A stretch of DNA of 64,000 bases from Saccharicrinis sp963665705 (GCA_963665705.1 OY762448.1:3162001-3226000); one strand, 5' to 3'. Shown: positions 8,855-18,846, numbered from the stretch's first letter. Notes: generated from the letters alone by a model not told the origin. Translations and numbers: made by a program.

Positions 8855-11284
8855 CTATTCCGCAGTGATATTTACAATGCCAGTTTTCAACCCTTTTCCA
8901 TAAACTTTAAGTTCTATATTTCCAGGTTCATTTTGTGCTTGTACCAAAACAACAAGCTTTCCACTAAAGGTTTTCATTGTTGGCAGATGAAATTGTTCCA
9001 ATGAGGTTGCATCCCCATTACAAGCAGCTCTATATATTCCATTTCCCTTAACCTTAAAATTAAGTTGATTTGTTACCTGGGGACATAAATTACCTTCTTT
9101 GTCAACAACAGAAACAGTTATATAACTAATATCTTGTCCATCTGCATTAATTACTGTTCTATCCGCTGATAATTCAATATGATCAGGAGCTCCGGCTGTA
9201 TGTATTTCTTTTTCAGCCACCGCTTGATCATTATCATCATAGGCAATTACTTTAATTGTACCAGGTTCGTATTTTACGTTCATCCACATTAATCGATAAC
9301 GATTTTGCTTTGTATCGTTATTTTTTTCTTGAATTCCCTGACTCTTCCCATTCACAAATAATTCCGCTTTAGTATAATTGGTGTATACAAAAACAGGTGT
9401 TATCTCTCCTTCTCTTCCTTCCCAATTCCAATGAGGTAAAATATGTAATGTTTCATCTTCTGTATTCCATCTACTTCTATACCAATAATACCTATCCTTA
9501 GGTAAACCGGCTAAATCACAAATTCCGAAATAAGAACTTCGTGATGACCACTGTGTGTCATATGGAGTTGGTTCTCCAAGGTAATCAAAACCAGTCCACA
9601 CAAACTCTCCTATCACCCAATCTTTATCATCTTGCAATACAGCATCGTCATCAGGAAGGTTACTCCAACTACAATACTCTAAATCATAAGACGAACATTG
9701 ACCATCTTTATACATTTTGTTTTTAGCAATTTCAACAGGAAACTTATAAATACCTCTTGAACTTACTGTTGAAGCGGTCTCTGATCCTAATAAAAAACCT
9801 TGAGGAAATCGCTCATAAGCTTCTTCGTATAAATGCACTCTGTAATTTAAACCTGGTATATCCATAATAGCACCGAAACCACTCGCCATGACTGCTTTAA
9901 CCTGATCCATACCAACAGTTACCGGACGAGTAGGATCCTCACGGTGGAATATTTCCTGAAGCATTTTTGCTCTCTTTACACCTACACTTCCGTGTTGATC
10001 CGGAACCTCATTACCACTACTCCACATAACGATGCATGGATGATTTCTGGTAGCCCTCACTAAATTAACCACATCCTTTTCTGCCCACTCTTCAAAATAA
10101 AGATTATAACCATTTTTTACTTTTGGTTTAACCCATTCATCAAAACTTTCTGCCAAAAACAAAAATCCCATTTCATCACATAATTCTAATTGTTCATGAG
10201 AAGGCATGTTGTGAGAAGACCGAATGGCATTACATCCCATATCTTTCAAAATATGTAATTGACGTCTTAATGCAGATACATTCACTGCTGCACCTAATGG
10301 ACCTAAATCATGATGCAGACAAACACCTTTAAACTTGGTCTTTTTTCCATTCAATTGAAATCCGTTGTCAGCGCTATATTGTATAGTTCTTACACCAAAA
10401 CGAATTTCCTGACAGTCTTTCAATTCCTTATTCTGGTATAATTTAAGTTCGGCTGTATATAATATTGGTGTTTCAGGACTCCATAGCTGAGGATGTGTTA
10501 CTGCAATATTTTGTTCTATTTGATGACCAAATTTCTCTTCACTGGATTTTTGAGCAACAATAACACCTTTATTATCTTTAATAATTGTTTCAACATAAAC
10601 GTTTTCACCTGTTACTTCTGACTTTATATTAATTTTAGCTACATCATTATCAACAAAAGGAGTTGTAATAAAAGTACCCCATTGATTAAAGCAAACTTTA
10701 TCTTTTACAATAATTTGAACTTTGCGATATAGCCCGGCACCCGGGTACCAACGAGATGATTTTTCTTTATTTTCTAATCGAACAGCCAGCGTATTTTTAG
10801 TAGTTGGATTTATATAATCTGAAATATCAAAGTAAAAATAACTGTAACCGTAAGGCCTATATCCTACTTTTTGTCCATTTACAAAAACCTCAGCGTTACT
10901 CATTGCCCCATCAAAAACCAACAAAGCTTTTTTACCTTTCTCAAAATCCGATAAATTAAACGTAGTACGATACCAGCCCACTCCAATATGAGGAAGTGCT
11001 CCTGTTCGCCCATACTTTTCTGTAGCTTGCTTTTCCTTATTTTGAACAATTCGCACAGTTTGCTTATCTATCTCTTTATCGAAAGTACCGTAAATGGCCC
11101 AATCATGAGGCACTGAAACACTTTCCCACTTATTATCCTTGAAATTTACATTTTCCGCCCCTTCAATATCTCCTTTTATAAATTTCCAATTATCAGTTAA
11201 GGTATAGACTGTACGACTATCATCCTGCCCGAAAACAAGAACACTCAAAGAAAAAATAACACTTAATAATATTAACTTCTTCAT
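8855..11284 (-). CDS. Secreted GH2 glycosidase (beta-galactosidase type)
   Basis: 809 residues with a signal peptide (MKKLILLSVIFSLSVLVFGQ). Domain order: GH2 sugar-binding domain (about 25-200, with RWYPGAGLYRKV), Ig-like domain, TIM barrel starting near FGVRTIQYSADNGFQLNGKK with the acid/base glutamate in WSSGNEVPDQHG and the nucleophile in LLGSETAS, then a DUF4982-like domain (ITPVFVYTNYTKAELFVNG) and a C-terminal Ig/GH2-C domain. It hydrolyses terminal beta-linked sugars. Galactose is most likely for this architecture, but beta-glucuronate is possible given the adjacent uronate operon. It has its own terminator. Confidence 0.9.
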   Translation of the reverse strand: MKKLILLSVIFSLSVLVFGQDDSRTVYTLTDNWKFIKGDIEGAENVNFKDNKWESVSVPHDWAIYGTFDKEIDKQTVRIVQNKEKQATEKYGRTGALPHIGVGWYRTTFNLSDFEKGKKALLVFDGAMSNAEVFVNGQKVGYRPYGYSYFYFDISDYINPTTKNTLAVRLENKEKSSRWYPGAGLYRKVQIIVKDKVCFNQWGTFITTPFVDNDVAKINIKSEVTGENVYVETIIKDNKGVIVAQKSSEEKFGHQIEQNIAVTHPQLWSPETPILYTAELKLYQNKELKDCQEIRFGVRTIQYSADNGFQLNGKKTKFKGVCLHHDLGPLGAAVNVSALRRQLHILKDMGCNAIRSSHNMPSHEQLELCDEMGFLFLAESFDEWVKPKVKNGYNLYFEEWAEKDVVNLVRATRNHPCIVMWSSGNEVPDQHGSVGVKRAKMLQEIFHREDPTRPVTVGMDQVKAVMASGFGAIMDIPGLNYRVHLYEEAYERFPQGFLLGSETASTVSSRGIYKFPVEIAKNKMYKDGQCSSYDLEYCSWSNLPDDDAVLQDDKDWVIGEFVWTGFDYLGEPTPYDTQWSSRSSYFGICDLAGLPKDRYYWYRSRWNTEDETLHILPHWNWEGREGEITPVFVYTNYTKAELFVNGKSQGIQEKNNDTKQNRYRLMWMNVKYEPGTIKVIAYDDNDQAVAEKEIHTAGAPDHIELSADRTVINADGQDISYITVSVVDKEGNLCPQVTNQLNFKVKGNGIYRAACNGDATSLEQFHLPTMKTFSGKLVVLVQAQNEPGNIELKVYGKGLKTGIVNITAE

Positions 11285-11332
11285 ATAATTATTGACTTAT
11301 GTATTTCATTAATTTAATAACCTCTGCTTTTC

Positions 11333-11375
11333 AATCTTTGATTTAAAATAAACTCAAATTTGAAAAACAAAGATT
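11333..11375. promoter_or_regulatory. Inverted repeat upstream of the GH2 gene
   Basis: 8-bp arms AATCTTTG and CAAAGATT spaced 27 bases, 49-91 bases upstream of the GH2 start. Possible regulator site; no protein can be assigned. Confidence 0.3.
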
Positions 11376-11474
11376 AAAATAAATTGAATAAAAAGCATGT
11401 CTAAGCGTATCAGAATTATATTCCAAAGTACATTTTGCAGATATTATAAATAAGAATTGGGAGAATAAAAAGAC

Positions 11475-11504
11475 CTTCCCTACAGGATTACAAATGTAGG
11501 GAAG
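11475..11504 (-). terminator. Terminator of the ATP-grasp fusion gene
   Basis: 10-bp perfect stem CTTCCCTACA/TGTAGGGAAG, followed on the minus strand by a run of T. It lies about 20 bases past the stop of the gene at 11524. Confidence 0.85.
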
Positions 11505-11523
11505 CATAGAGAGTTATGATATT

Positions 11524-13668
11524 TTATCCTTTTAAAATAAGAGCTAACAGCAAAGCTCTTTCAATTAAACTATGACGAATTATTCTTTCATTTTCCGATG
11601 GAAGAAATTCTCCAACAGGCCCTAATCCATCAATTTTTGCCAAGTCTTTTCCTATATGACATATATCGGCAGAACTCCACCTATGTTCCTGTGTTATACG
11701 AACATCGATTTGTTTTGCTAAAGTTAAAATCTTTTGATAAAAGGCTTTTGACTTATCAGTTTCGGACATGGCATTTCTTTTAATTCCTCCTTCGAACTGA
11801 ATCTGATAAATTTTACTACGCTTTTGAATCGTAAGAATTTTTTTAATTTTTTGCTCTATATCTTCTAATATTTCCGGTGAATTATGACGAACACTAATTC
11901 CGGCTGAACCATATGCATACCTTTTAAAAATATTACTCTTAAACTGAATATCAAAAGGAGCAATAATATTATTTGTATCATCACGAGAAATATCAGTTAT
12001 AGCAGCCAGGGTCTTATTAAATTGCATGGCTGTACTCGAAACATTTTCAGGACTATCTTTTTTTATCAACTTGGTTTCAAAATGATATAACGCAGAACCT
12101 GATCGTGAAAGAATCAAACCACCCTTCTTAGAGCTTCCACTTAACGACATAACTTTACTGGCAAAATCTGCCTTTTGCTGAATAACTGATTTAGAATAAC
12201 GTCCATCAATCGAAGAATCAGTAATCAATAATATTCCTATTTTGATTTTTTTAATATTTCGGGTAAACCGTAAAGCTTGTAATGCAGATATTAAAATAGC
12301 AACACCTCCTTTATTTTCCCAAATACCAGTCCCTTCAAGGTATTGTTCATACTCATTATAGTTTTCATGCTGAGCAAGTTTAACCCTGTTATCAATGGGT
12401 TGTAATAAAAGATAATCTATTTCTTTGCTAAATGAATTTGAAAAATACATAATATTGCCCACTTCTAATTGTGGATATATCTCTTGTGTAAATCCTAACT
12501 GGCCTAACTCACTACTAATTAACCCTGAACAATAGTTAACACCTTCAACATTTCGTACATAGGTATCTGTATCAACCAATGCTTTTAAAAATTTTTCAGT
12601 ATGCTGCTGTCTGGTTTTTATGAAAGTACGCATACGTGATATTGATGATGTCTTAGATTTTTCATTTGAATCCAAAAGAGTTGGTATTGCATTAGTAAAA
12701 TACCTGACAGATGCAACATCAAGCATTTTATTTACCAGAGCTTCAAAATTATATCCTGCTACTTTAGCTGCGGTAGGATAAGAGCCGGTTTCACCCAGAC
12801 TAGCCATTGAGTTTATTTCAAGCAAATAGATGTTATCATCCTCATCCAATCGAATATCAACTCGTGCAAAATCTCTAAGATTTAATGCATTAAAGGCATC
12901 AACAGATATCTTCTGCATTTTATCTTTTAACTCTTCTGATATCTTAGCCGGACAAATTTTCTTTTTGGGTTTATGTTTCTTATCGTCAACAGTTTGAATT
13001 CCATCAGGATCTCCTTCCAAATCAATTTCTAAAACAGGAAATGCTTCAACCGAAGAATTCCCTATTAAACCCACACAAAATTCCCTACCTCTTATAAATT
13101 GCTCTACTAAAGCCTGCTGATCAAACTCTGTAATAATAAAATGTACGGCTTCTCTTAAATCTTCTGTATTATAAACTACTTTCAAGCCAAAGGAAACACT
13201 TTCCATTTTTGGTTTTACAATAACCGGAAATACGACAGAATCCATATCTTCTTCAGGTGAATTAAACACCCAAAAGTCGGGTGTGGGAAGGTGATTATTT
13301 TTCCAGATAATTTTTGTAAGAACTTTATCTAAAGCTAAAGCATGACCTGATGGTGAAGAACCTACATATGGCAACCCAAGCATTTCGAGCATTGACGGAA
13401 TGTGTGTATAACGACTTTCTCCCTGAATTCCATAGGCCATATTAAATATCATACCCATCTGCTCTCCTTCATTTACTCTGGGCATGAAATTTTCAAGACG
13501 TTCAATAATTTGTTTGTTTCCGTCTAATATAGCCACATTATGCCCTGCCTTTTCAAGACTCTGAGCCACTTTTTTAACTGTTTTTTCGTTATAAAATTCC
13601 TTATTTTGCATTCCAAAGGTGTTGATAACACCATCAATATCTTTATTATAAATAAGTGCAACTTTCAT
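11524..13668 (-). CDS. ATP-grasp (D-Ala-D-Ala ligase-like) fused to degenerate M20-like domain
   Basis: 714 residues. Residues 1-about 320 are a D-alanine-D-alanine-ligase-like ATP-grasp: GLPYVGSSPSGHALALDK, VFPVIVKPKMESVSFGLKVV, and the metal/ATP segment YLLEINSMASLGETGSYP. The C-terminal about 370 residues follow an M20 (ArgE/DapE/CPG2) pattern, with LEGTGIWENKGGVAIL in place of GRGATDMKGG. The usual metal ligands appear changed: LLQPID for GHxD, WEN for xDM, DSSID for DEEIG, and EFLPSENE for the last His region. No signal peptide, so it is cytosolic. It is monocistronic. A peptide-forming ligase with a structural or regulatory peptidase-like partner is my inference; the substrate is unknown. 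Confidence 0.78.
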   Translation of the reverse strand: MKVALIYNKDIDGVINTFGMQNKEFYNEKTVKKVAQSLEKAGHNVAILDGNKQIIERLENFMPRVNEGEQMGMIFNMAYGIQGESRYTHIPSMLEMLGLPYVGSSPSGHALALDKVLTKIIWKNNHLPTPDFWVFNSPEEDMDSVVFPVIVKPKMESVSFGLKVVYNTEDLREAVHFIITEFDQQALVEQFIRGREFCVGLIGNSSVEAFPVLEIDLEGDPDGIQTVDDKKHKPKKKICPAKISEELKDKMQKISVDAFNALNLRDFARVDIRLDEDDNIYLLEINSMASLGETGSYPTAAKVAGYNFEALVNKMLDVASVRYFTNAIPTLLDSNEKSKTSSISRMRTFIKTRQQHTEKFLKALVDTDTYVRNVEGVNYCSGLISSELGQLGFTQEIYPQLEVGNIMYFSNSFSKEIDYLLLQPIDNRVKLAQHENYNEYEQYLEGTGIWENKGGVAILISALQALRFTRNIKKIKIGILLITDSSIDGRYSKSVIQQKADFASKVMSLSGSSKKGGLILSRSGSALYHFETKLIKKDSPENVSSTAMQFNKTLAAITDISRDDTNNIIAPFDIQFKSNIFKRYAYGSAGISVRHNSPEILEDIEQKIKKILTIQKRSKIYQIQFEGGIKRNAMSETDKSKAFYQKILTLAKQIDVRITQEHRWSSADICHIGKDLAKIDGLGPVGEFLPSENERIIRHSLIERALLLALILKG

Positions 13669-14273
13669 TGATCTGTAATTTTATATTAGATGTAATAATC
13701 TAAATAGAACGTGTTTATTACTTAAATTTACGACACTATTAGCTTTTAAAAAAGACATAATTGTATCATTAATAAATATTAATAATATAACTACTTATTA
13801 AAATGTAAAGGAAATCCACTTTTATTCTACGGTAAGAAAAACACCAATAAAAATGAACAAAATCAATAAATAAGAATAGTGGAAAAGATCTTTATTCCTT
13901 TTGTTCAGTGTAATATTAAATCAACCCATTTCTACAACAATTACTGCAAAACCAGACTATACTTTATTATAGCAAATATAGAAAAAAGTTATAATGAACA
14001 ATTAAGTAACTATTTCTTTAAAGCATATTCATAAATTAACATGAAAAAATGCTATTGTATTATTTTCTAAGATAAGAAAATTTTAATAGTGTAGTAAAAA
14101 TCTATTTGTATTATAATCAACTAATGTGTTAATATAATATGATAAATTTTTATTATTAATTAATTATTAATATCTTATATACATAAAGTTACAAATCACC
14201 CTGTTAGTGATTAAAATATAAGTATAAAATTTTCTTATTAGTTTGTAATGAAAGATCGTTGTAACCAACAAAA
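13669..14273. other. Gene-free AT-rich region
   Basis: About 600 bases with no credible ORF. The right side of it should hold the promoter of the minus-strand ATP-grasp gene. I see no other structure apart from the hairpin that begins at 14274. Confidence 0.5.
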
Positions 14274-14328
14274 GGAATCCCAACCACCGTTCTCACCCCC
14301 CGTATTTGGAGAACGCAGTTGAGATTCC
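14274..14328. repeat. Nested hairpin element, left copy
   Basis: Outer arms GGAATC (14274-14279) and GATTCC (14323-14328) enclose inner arms GTTCTC (14289-14294) and GAGAAC (14309-14314) around a C-rich loop. On the minus strand it is followed by TTTTG and could terminate the small membrane operon ending at 14378. A diverged copy near 24275-24327 keeps the fold. Confidence 0.6.
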
Positions 14329-14377
14329 TTCATAGTTTAGTTATGGTTTGTTTCTTAAATATGTTTGTTGTTTAATT

Positions 14378-14794
14378 TTAAAATAATAAAGAAGCTACAA
14401 CAGTCCAACCACCTATAATTATAACTAATAAACCCAATTTGCCTTGCATTGGTGATAATTTTTTCAATAGTTGTTCTCCTTTTTCTTTTGCTGTCTCATT
14501 TTTAGAAAGAATTAACTGACTAGTTAATCCATATCCTAATAAAAATCCTAGGGAAGCTTCTAAAACAGAATTTACCATCCATGTAATCCACCAAATAGGA
14601 CTGGAGCTTAATACTCCAAGATTTAAAATACATAGTATAATCCCCCATATTCCCCAAAAACTAAATACAATTCCAATCCACCCTTGATAAGGTGTTATTT
14701 TCCTTAACCATTCCCCAGCTTCAGGTTTGCGCGATAGTAACAATGAAGGAGCCGCTAAAAGGCCTAAAATAATCAGTGTTAATCCGTAAATCAT
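14378..14794 (-). CDS. Small integral membrane protein with internal duplication
   Basis: 138 residues, about four membrane segments. Two halves look related: YGLTLIILGLL...GEWLRKITPYQGWIG and YGLTSQLILS...GEQLLKKLSPMQGKLG both carry a polar loop ending in a (T/S)PxQG turn followed by a hydrophobic helix. The start overlaps the preceding gene's stop by ATGA (14791-14794), so the two are translationally coupled. I know no function. Pairing with an Imm17-like protein suggests a role in membrane protection or stress, which is weak inference. Confidence 0.65.
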   Translation of the reverse strand: MIYGLTLIILGLLAAPSLLLSRKPEAGEWLRKITPYQGWIGIVFSFWGIWGIILCILNLGVLSSSPIWWITWMVNSVLEASLGFLLGYGLTSQLILSKNETAKEKGEQLLKKLSPMQGKLGLLVIIIGGWTVVASLLF

Positions 14795-15081
14795 TTTAAA
14801 TTCGTTGTGTTGTGATATTTATTTAAAGTTGTATTTATTAATTCTTTATTTTCAAAAAGTAATTGAATATCTATAATGTGTACCATATCAAGTAATGCTA
14901 TTATAAACAGTATTGCTCCTATTACGATACAAAATATTTTTGTTCCACTTCTTCCTATTGATTTAATAATCTTCTGTACTTTTTTGCTATTATATATAAA
15001 CTTCCATTCAAAATAAGCTCCAAGAATACTAAATAACCCAAAGGCAATTAAAAGAATTTGTATGAATGATTCTTTATTCAT
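14791..15081 (-). CDS. Imm17-like small membrane protein
   Basis: 96 residues from the chosen ATG at 15081 (MNKESFIQILL). An upstream in-frame ATG at 15120 would add 13 polar residues that fit a membrane protein N-terminus poorly. Two membrane segments flank a basic loop: GAYFEWKFIYNSKKVQKII then GRSGTKIFCIVIGAILFII. This order (W-rich turn, K-rich loop, GRxGxxIF, second helix) resembles the Imm17 family of predicted immunity proteins. No toxin gene is nearby. A broken copy lies at 24404-24543. Confidence 0.6.
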   Translation of the reverse strand: MNKESFIQILLIAFGLFSILGAYFEWKFIYNSKKVQKIIKSIGRSGTKIFCIVIGAILFIIALLDMVHIIDIQLLFENKELINTTLNKYHNTTNLK

Positions 15082-15330
15082 GTTTGGTTTTTTTATTCTC
15101 TTTGTTTCTGTTAACAGCACAAAAATTGCTTAAAGAAATCTAAACACAAAAAACATTTTATAAACGCATAGATTGATTTTATAACTGCAAAAAGTGGGTA
15201 TTAATCAACAAATCATACAGCATAACATCCGAATATAAATTAATTACAAGCAGTTATAAAAAGGATCCTTTATTTGATAAAACATGTTTTAATATTGTAA
15301 ACTGAATTTAAAATTAAATGATCTATAAAG

Positions 15331-15828
15331 ATGAAAACACGTATTCTTTTATTTATTCTAACAGCTTTGTTTTTAAACACTACAAATTCAATGGCTATTG
15401 AAGGCGAAAAGGCAGGGAAACAAATTACTAAACTTTTAAAGTCCATAAACAATTGGGATTTTGATACCTACAAAAACCACATGGCTACTCCTGATGATAT
15501 TTTAGAAAAGTTATTAGCTTCAGATAATGATGCCCTTAAAACAATGGCTGCAAAATCAGTAGAGGAGGCAAATAAATCATGGGCTAAAAAACTGGATAAG
15601 GAATTTAAGAAAATTTGTAGCCAAGGTGAAGAACTAGAAATAAACTGGAAGAAAATTAAATATAAAGATTTCACTTGTGAATTAGATGAAGTAGGAATTG
15701 AAGGTATATACAAGGGGAAATTATTCTTTTCATATAATAACAAAACCTATAAAATAAATGTAGGGTTTCTAACTAATCAAAAAGGTGTACGAATTGGAGT
15801 ATTAGAGCATTTAAAAGAAATCAAATAG
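15331..15828 (+). CDS. Secreted protein of unknown function
   Basis: 165 residues with a signal peptide (KTRILLFILTALFLNTTNSMA). The mature protein is Lys/Glu-rich and mainly helical up to about residue 95, then beta-rich (GIEGIYKGKLFFSYNNKTYKINVGF). No motif recognised. It is divergent from the membrane pair at 14378-15081. Its last 17 coding bases are duplicated at 24544, where the rest of the gene is missing. Confidence 0.65.
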   Translation: MKTRILLFILTALFLNTTNSMAIEGEKAGKQITKLLKSINNWDFDTYKNHMATPDDILEKLLASDNDALKTMAAKSVEEANKSWAKKLDKEFKKICSQGEELEINWKKIKYKDFTCELDEVGIEGIYKGKLFFSYNNKTYKINVGFLTNQKGVRIGVLEHLKEIK

Positions 15829-15938
15829 TATTATTCCTATCATTTCACATATAATACTATCTTAGCTCGTACTAATAAATTATACCATTAACAAATGATT
15901 CATACTATAGAAAATAGTTTCCTTTCAGTAAAAATACA
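15812..15938 (+). repeat. 127-bp perfect direct repeat, left copy
   Basis: Bases 15812-15938 are identical to 24544-24670 (offset 8732). The repeat covers the last codons of the secreted-protein gene, the 66-bp intergenic sequence and the first 44 bases of the epimerase gene. At 15939 the sequence diverges completely. Confidence 0.95.
15895..15938 (+). pseudogene. Truncated 5' end of the aldose epimerase gene
   Basis: The first 14 codons of the epimerase gene at 24627 (MIHTIENSFLSVKI) are repeated here exactly and then cut off. It marks the left junction of the duplicated flank and cannot be functional. Confidence 0.9.
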
Positions 15939-16110
15939 TTTGTAAGTTCTTTTATACACTATACAACACTATCATTTAAATAGCATTAAACACCTTACTA
16001 TAAAGTTATTTACATTACACCTCGTTATTAATAATGTTATACAAGTGATAAAATTTAATCATATTTTCTATTTTTTTAATTAGATTTGTCGCCTCGTTCA
16101 TTTACATATT

Positions 16111-16276
16111 GAAAATAGGATACCCTTTAATCGGGGTTTAATAGGGAATCACGTGAAAATCGTGAGCTGTCGCGCAACTGTAATGTCCGCAAAAAGTTTA
16201 CAACTAAATACCACTGTCAATTAATTGATGGGAAGGTGTTGTAAAATGGACTAGCCAGGAGACCTGTCTTATTTTT
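16111..16276 (+). ncRNA. Cobalamin (AdoCbl) riboswitch controlling metE
   Basis: Shows the conserved cobalamin aptamer order: AATAGGGAATC, the GTGAAAATCG region, GCTGTCGCGCAACTGTAA, CCACTG, the GATGGGAAGG core and AGCCAGGAGACCTGTC, closed by A/T-rich P1 strands. A second hairpin (AAATGCTTT/AAAGCAT, about 16284-16308) lies between aptamer and gene and could form the expression platform. Expected logic from the family: bound B12 turns metE off because the B12-dependent methionine synthase can take over. Confidence 0.95.
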
Positions 16277-16413
16277 TTATGGCAAATGCTTTCGCGTTAT
16301 AAAGCATGAGTCAGAGATAAGAATATAACTCTCCTGCTTATTTTCTAATTTCTTACTTAGTATTTATTCACGCGTTAGCATTTAAATTATTGTTTAACTA
16401 CAAAATTTATTTT

Positions 16414-18741
16414 ATGCTCACACAGAATCTTGGTTTCCCGCGCATTGGAGCCAATCGTGAATTGAAAAAGGCTTGTGAAGCCTACTGGAAAAATGAAATT
16501 TCTTTGTCCGAATTGCTTGATGCTGGAAAGATTGAGAAATTAAAAAACTGGAATTTCCAACAAGAACAAGGAATAGATCTTATTCCTTCAAATGATTTTT
16601 CATTTTATGATCAAGTTGCAGATTTAGCATTTATGCTAGATGTTATCCCCAATCGTTTTCATTCTTTAAAATCCAATTTATCTAAAACGGATCTTTATTT
16701 TGCATTATGCAGAGGATATCAAAACAACGGTTTTGATGTTGCTCCTCTTGAAATGACAAAATGGTTTGACACAAATTATCATTATCTGGTTCCTGAATTT
16801 ACTATTGATCAGAATTTTAAATTCAACAACACTAAAATTGTGGATGAATTTATTGAAGCTAAAGAGATGGGAATTCATACAAAACCAGTATTAATTGGTC
16901 CTGTTTCGTTTTTAAAATTAGGTAAGGAAAAACATTCTGATTTTAACAAGTTAATTCTAATAGACAAATTACTTCCTGCATACATTGAAATTATAAAAAA
17001 ATTAAAGACTGCAGGTGCAACATACATTCAAATTGATGAACCATTTTTAGCAACAGATCTAAATAATGATGAGATAAAAATCTACAAAAGAATCCTTCAT
17101 TCATTATTTAATAACATTTCTGAAATTGATTTCATACTAACAAGTTATTTTGAAGGTATTGAAGAACATGTTGATTGGTTAAAAGACTTACCAATAAAAA
17201 TACTACATCTTGATTTAATACGTGCCCCCAAACAATTAGATTGTTTCCTTGATAGATTACCAAATACAATAACACTTTCGTTAGGAATTATAGATGGTCG
17301 AAATATTTGGAAAAACGATTTTGAAAATTCATTATCCATTATAAATAAAGCAATAGATAAAATTGGATCACACAGAATCATTCTGGCAGCTTCTTGTTCT
17401 TTATTACACGTACCCTATAGTGTCAATTACGAAGATAGTAATAAAGGTATTCCAGAAATAGTAAAAAACAATTTATCGTTTGCAAAAGAAAAAATTAAAG
17501 AACTACATATACTTAACCAATTAGCTAATTATAAAAACAATTCATCTGTAAAGGCAACTCTTTTAAATAATAAAGAGGAAAGACTAAAATGTAAATCTTT
17601 TAATGTTTTCAACAACGAAGAAGTCATATCAAAAACAATAGAAATTAATGCCTTAAAAACTTCCATTAAAAGAAGTTTAAATTTCGAAGAAAGAATAAAT
17701 CTACAAAAACATGACCTTAAACTTCCTCTATTTCCAACAACATTAATTGGTTCTTTACCACAGACAAAAGAAATTAGACAAAAAAGAAACCTTTATAAAA
17801 ATAAAAAATTAACATCCTCCGAATATCAATCATTTATAAAACATGAAATAAAAAAAGCAATCCTATGGCAAGAGGAAATTGGGTTAGACATATTGGTTCA
17901 TGGAGAATTTGAACGTAATGATATGGTTGAATTTTTTGGAGAACAATTAAATGGAATAACGTTCACCTTAAACGGTTGGGTACAGAGTTATGGCTCCAGA
18001 GGAGTTAAACCTCCTATTATTTATGGAGATATATCCAGAAAAAAACAGATGACTGTTGAACTTGCTAAATATGCTCAATCCTTAACTAACAAACCTGTAA
18101 AAGGAATGCTAACAGGACCAATAACAATATTACAATGGTCTTTTGTCAGAACTGACCAGCCAAGAAAAATCACTGCAGAACAATTAGCTCTCGCTATCAG
18201 AGAGGAAGTAATTGATCTTGAAAATGCAGGTATTAAAATTATTCAAATAGACGAACCTGCATTAAGAGAAGGATTACCCTTGAAAAACTATAAGAAAAAT
18301 GAATACTTACAATGGGCTGTTAATTGTTTTAAATTATGCCACTGGGGAGTGATGGATCAAACACAAATACATAGTCATATGTGTTATGCAGACTTCAATG
18401 ATATTATGGAGGCAATTATAAATATGGATGCAGATGTTATCAGCATTGAAACATCCAGATCTCAAATGGAAGTATTAGATGCATTTAAAAGCATTAATTA
18501 TCCTAATCAAATGGGGCCTGGTGTTTATGACATTCATTCACCTCGAATACCTTCCGTTGAAGAAATGTGTGATTTATTGTATACAGCATCACATTATATT
18601 TCAATTGAAAACTTATGGATAAATCCTGACTGTGGCTTGAAAACACGAAATTGGAATGAAATAGATTTATCAATAAAAAACATGGTATCTGCAGCAAAAT
18701 TAATTCGAAGTGCAATACATACTCCTACATTATCGAACTAA
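16414..18741 (+). CDS. metE: Cobalamin-independent methionine synthase
   Basis: 775 residues from the ATG at 16414 (MLTQNLGFPRIGANRELKKA), the canonical MetE N-terminus. An upstream in-frame TTG at 16390 adds only 8 unsupported residues. It transfers the methyl group of 5-methyltetrahydropteroyl-triglutamate to homocysteine. The zinc site is intact: QIHSHMCYAD holds His and Cys, and WINPDCGLKTRNW holds the second Cys; the substrate motif VHGEFERNDMVEFFGEQ is present. The B12 riboswitch upstream fits this enzyme, and a strong hairpin follows the stop. Confidence 0.97.
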   Translation: MLTQNLGFPRIGANRELKKACEAYWKNEISLSELLDAGKIEKLKNWNFQQEQGIDLIPSNDFSFYDQVADLAFMLDVIPNRFHSLKSNLSKTDLYFALCRGYQNNGFDVAPLEMTKWFDTNYHYLVPEFTIDQNFKFNNTKIVDEFIEAKEMGIHTKPVLIGPVSFLKLGKEKHSDFNKLILIDKLLPAYIEIIKKLKTAGATYIQIDEPFLATDLNNDEIKIYKRILHSLFNNISEIDFILTSYFEGIEEHVDWLKDLPIKILHLDLIRAPKQLDCFLDRLPNTITLSLGIIDGRNIWKNDFENSLSIINKAIDKIGSHRIILAASCSLLHVPYSVNYEDSNKGIPEIVKNNLSFAKEKIKELHILNQLANYKNNSSVKATLLNNKEERLKCKSFNVFNNEEVISKTIEINALKTSIKRSLNFEERINLQKHDLKLPLFPTTLIGSLPQTKEIRQKRNLYKNKKLTSSEYQSFIKHEIKKAILWQEEIGLDILVHGEFERNDMVEFFGEQLNGITFTLNGWVQSYGSRGVKPPIIYGDISRKKQMTVELAKYAQSLTNKPVKGMLTGPITILQWSFVRTDQPRKITAEQLALAIREEVIDLENAGIKIIQIDEPALREGLPLKNYKKNEYLQWAVNCFKLCHWGVMDQTQIHSHMCYADFNDIMEAIINMDADVISIETSRSQMEVLDAFKSINYPNQMGPGVYDIHSPRIPSVEEMCDLLYTASHYISIENLWINPDCGLKTRNWNEIDLSIKNMVSAAKLIRSAIHTPTLSN

Positions 18742-18787
18742 AACTATTTAGTAACAAATAAAACATTTTCATCCTAATTATTTATCT

Positions 18788-18820
18788 GAGGGCTAGTGTA
18801 TTTTGAATATACATGCCCTC
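18788..18820 (+). terminator. Hairpin between metE and the transporter gene
   Basis: GAGGGC/GCCCTC outer stem and GTGTAT/ATATAC inner stem around a 5-nt loop, followed by AATTATT. It probably ends the riboswitch-controlled metE transcript. The in-frame GTG at 18796 lies inside this stem and is unlikely to be a start codon. Confidence 0.75.
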
Positions 18821-18846
18821 AATTATTAGAAATATATAATTGTAAC

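Noticed and set aside
18796..18846. N-terminal extension of the AspT-type transporter from a GTG
   Set aside because: The GTG lies inside the terminator stem after metE and the added residues are unlike the family; ATG 18847 gives the standard length.
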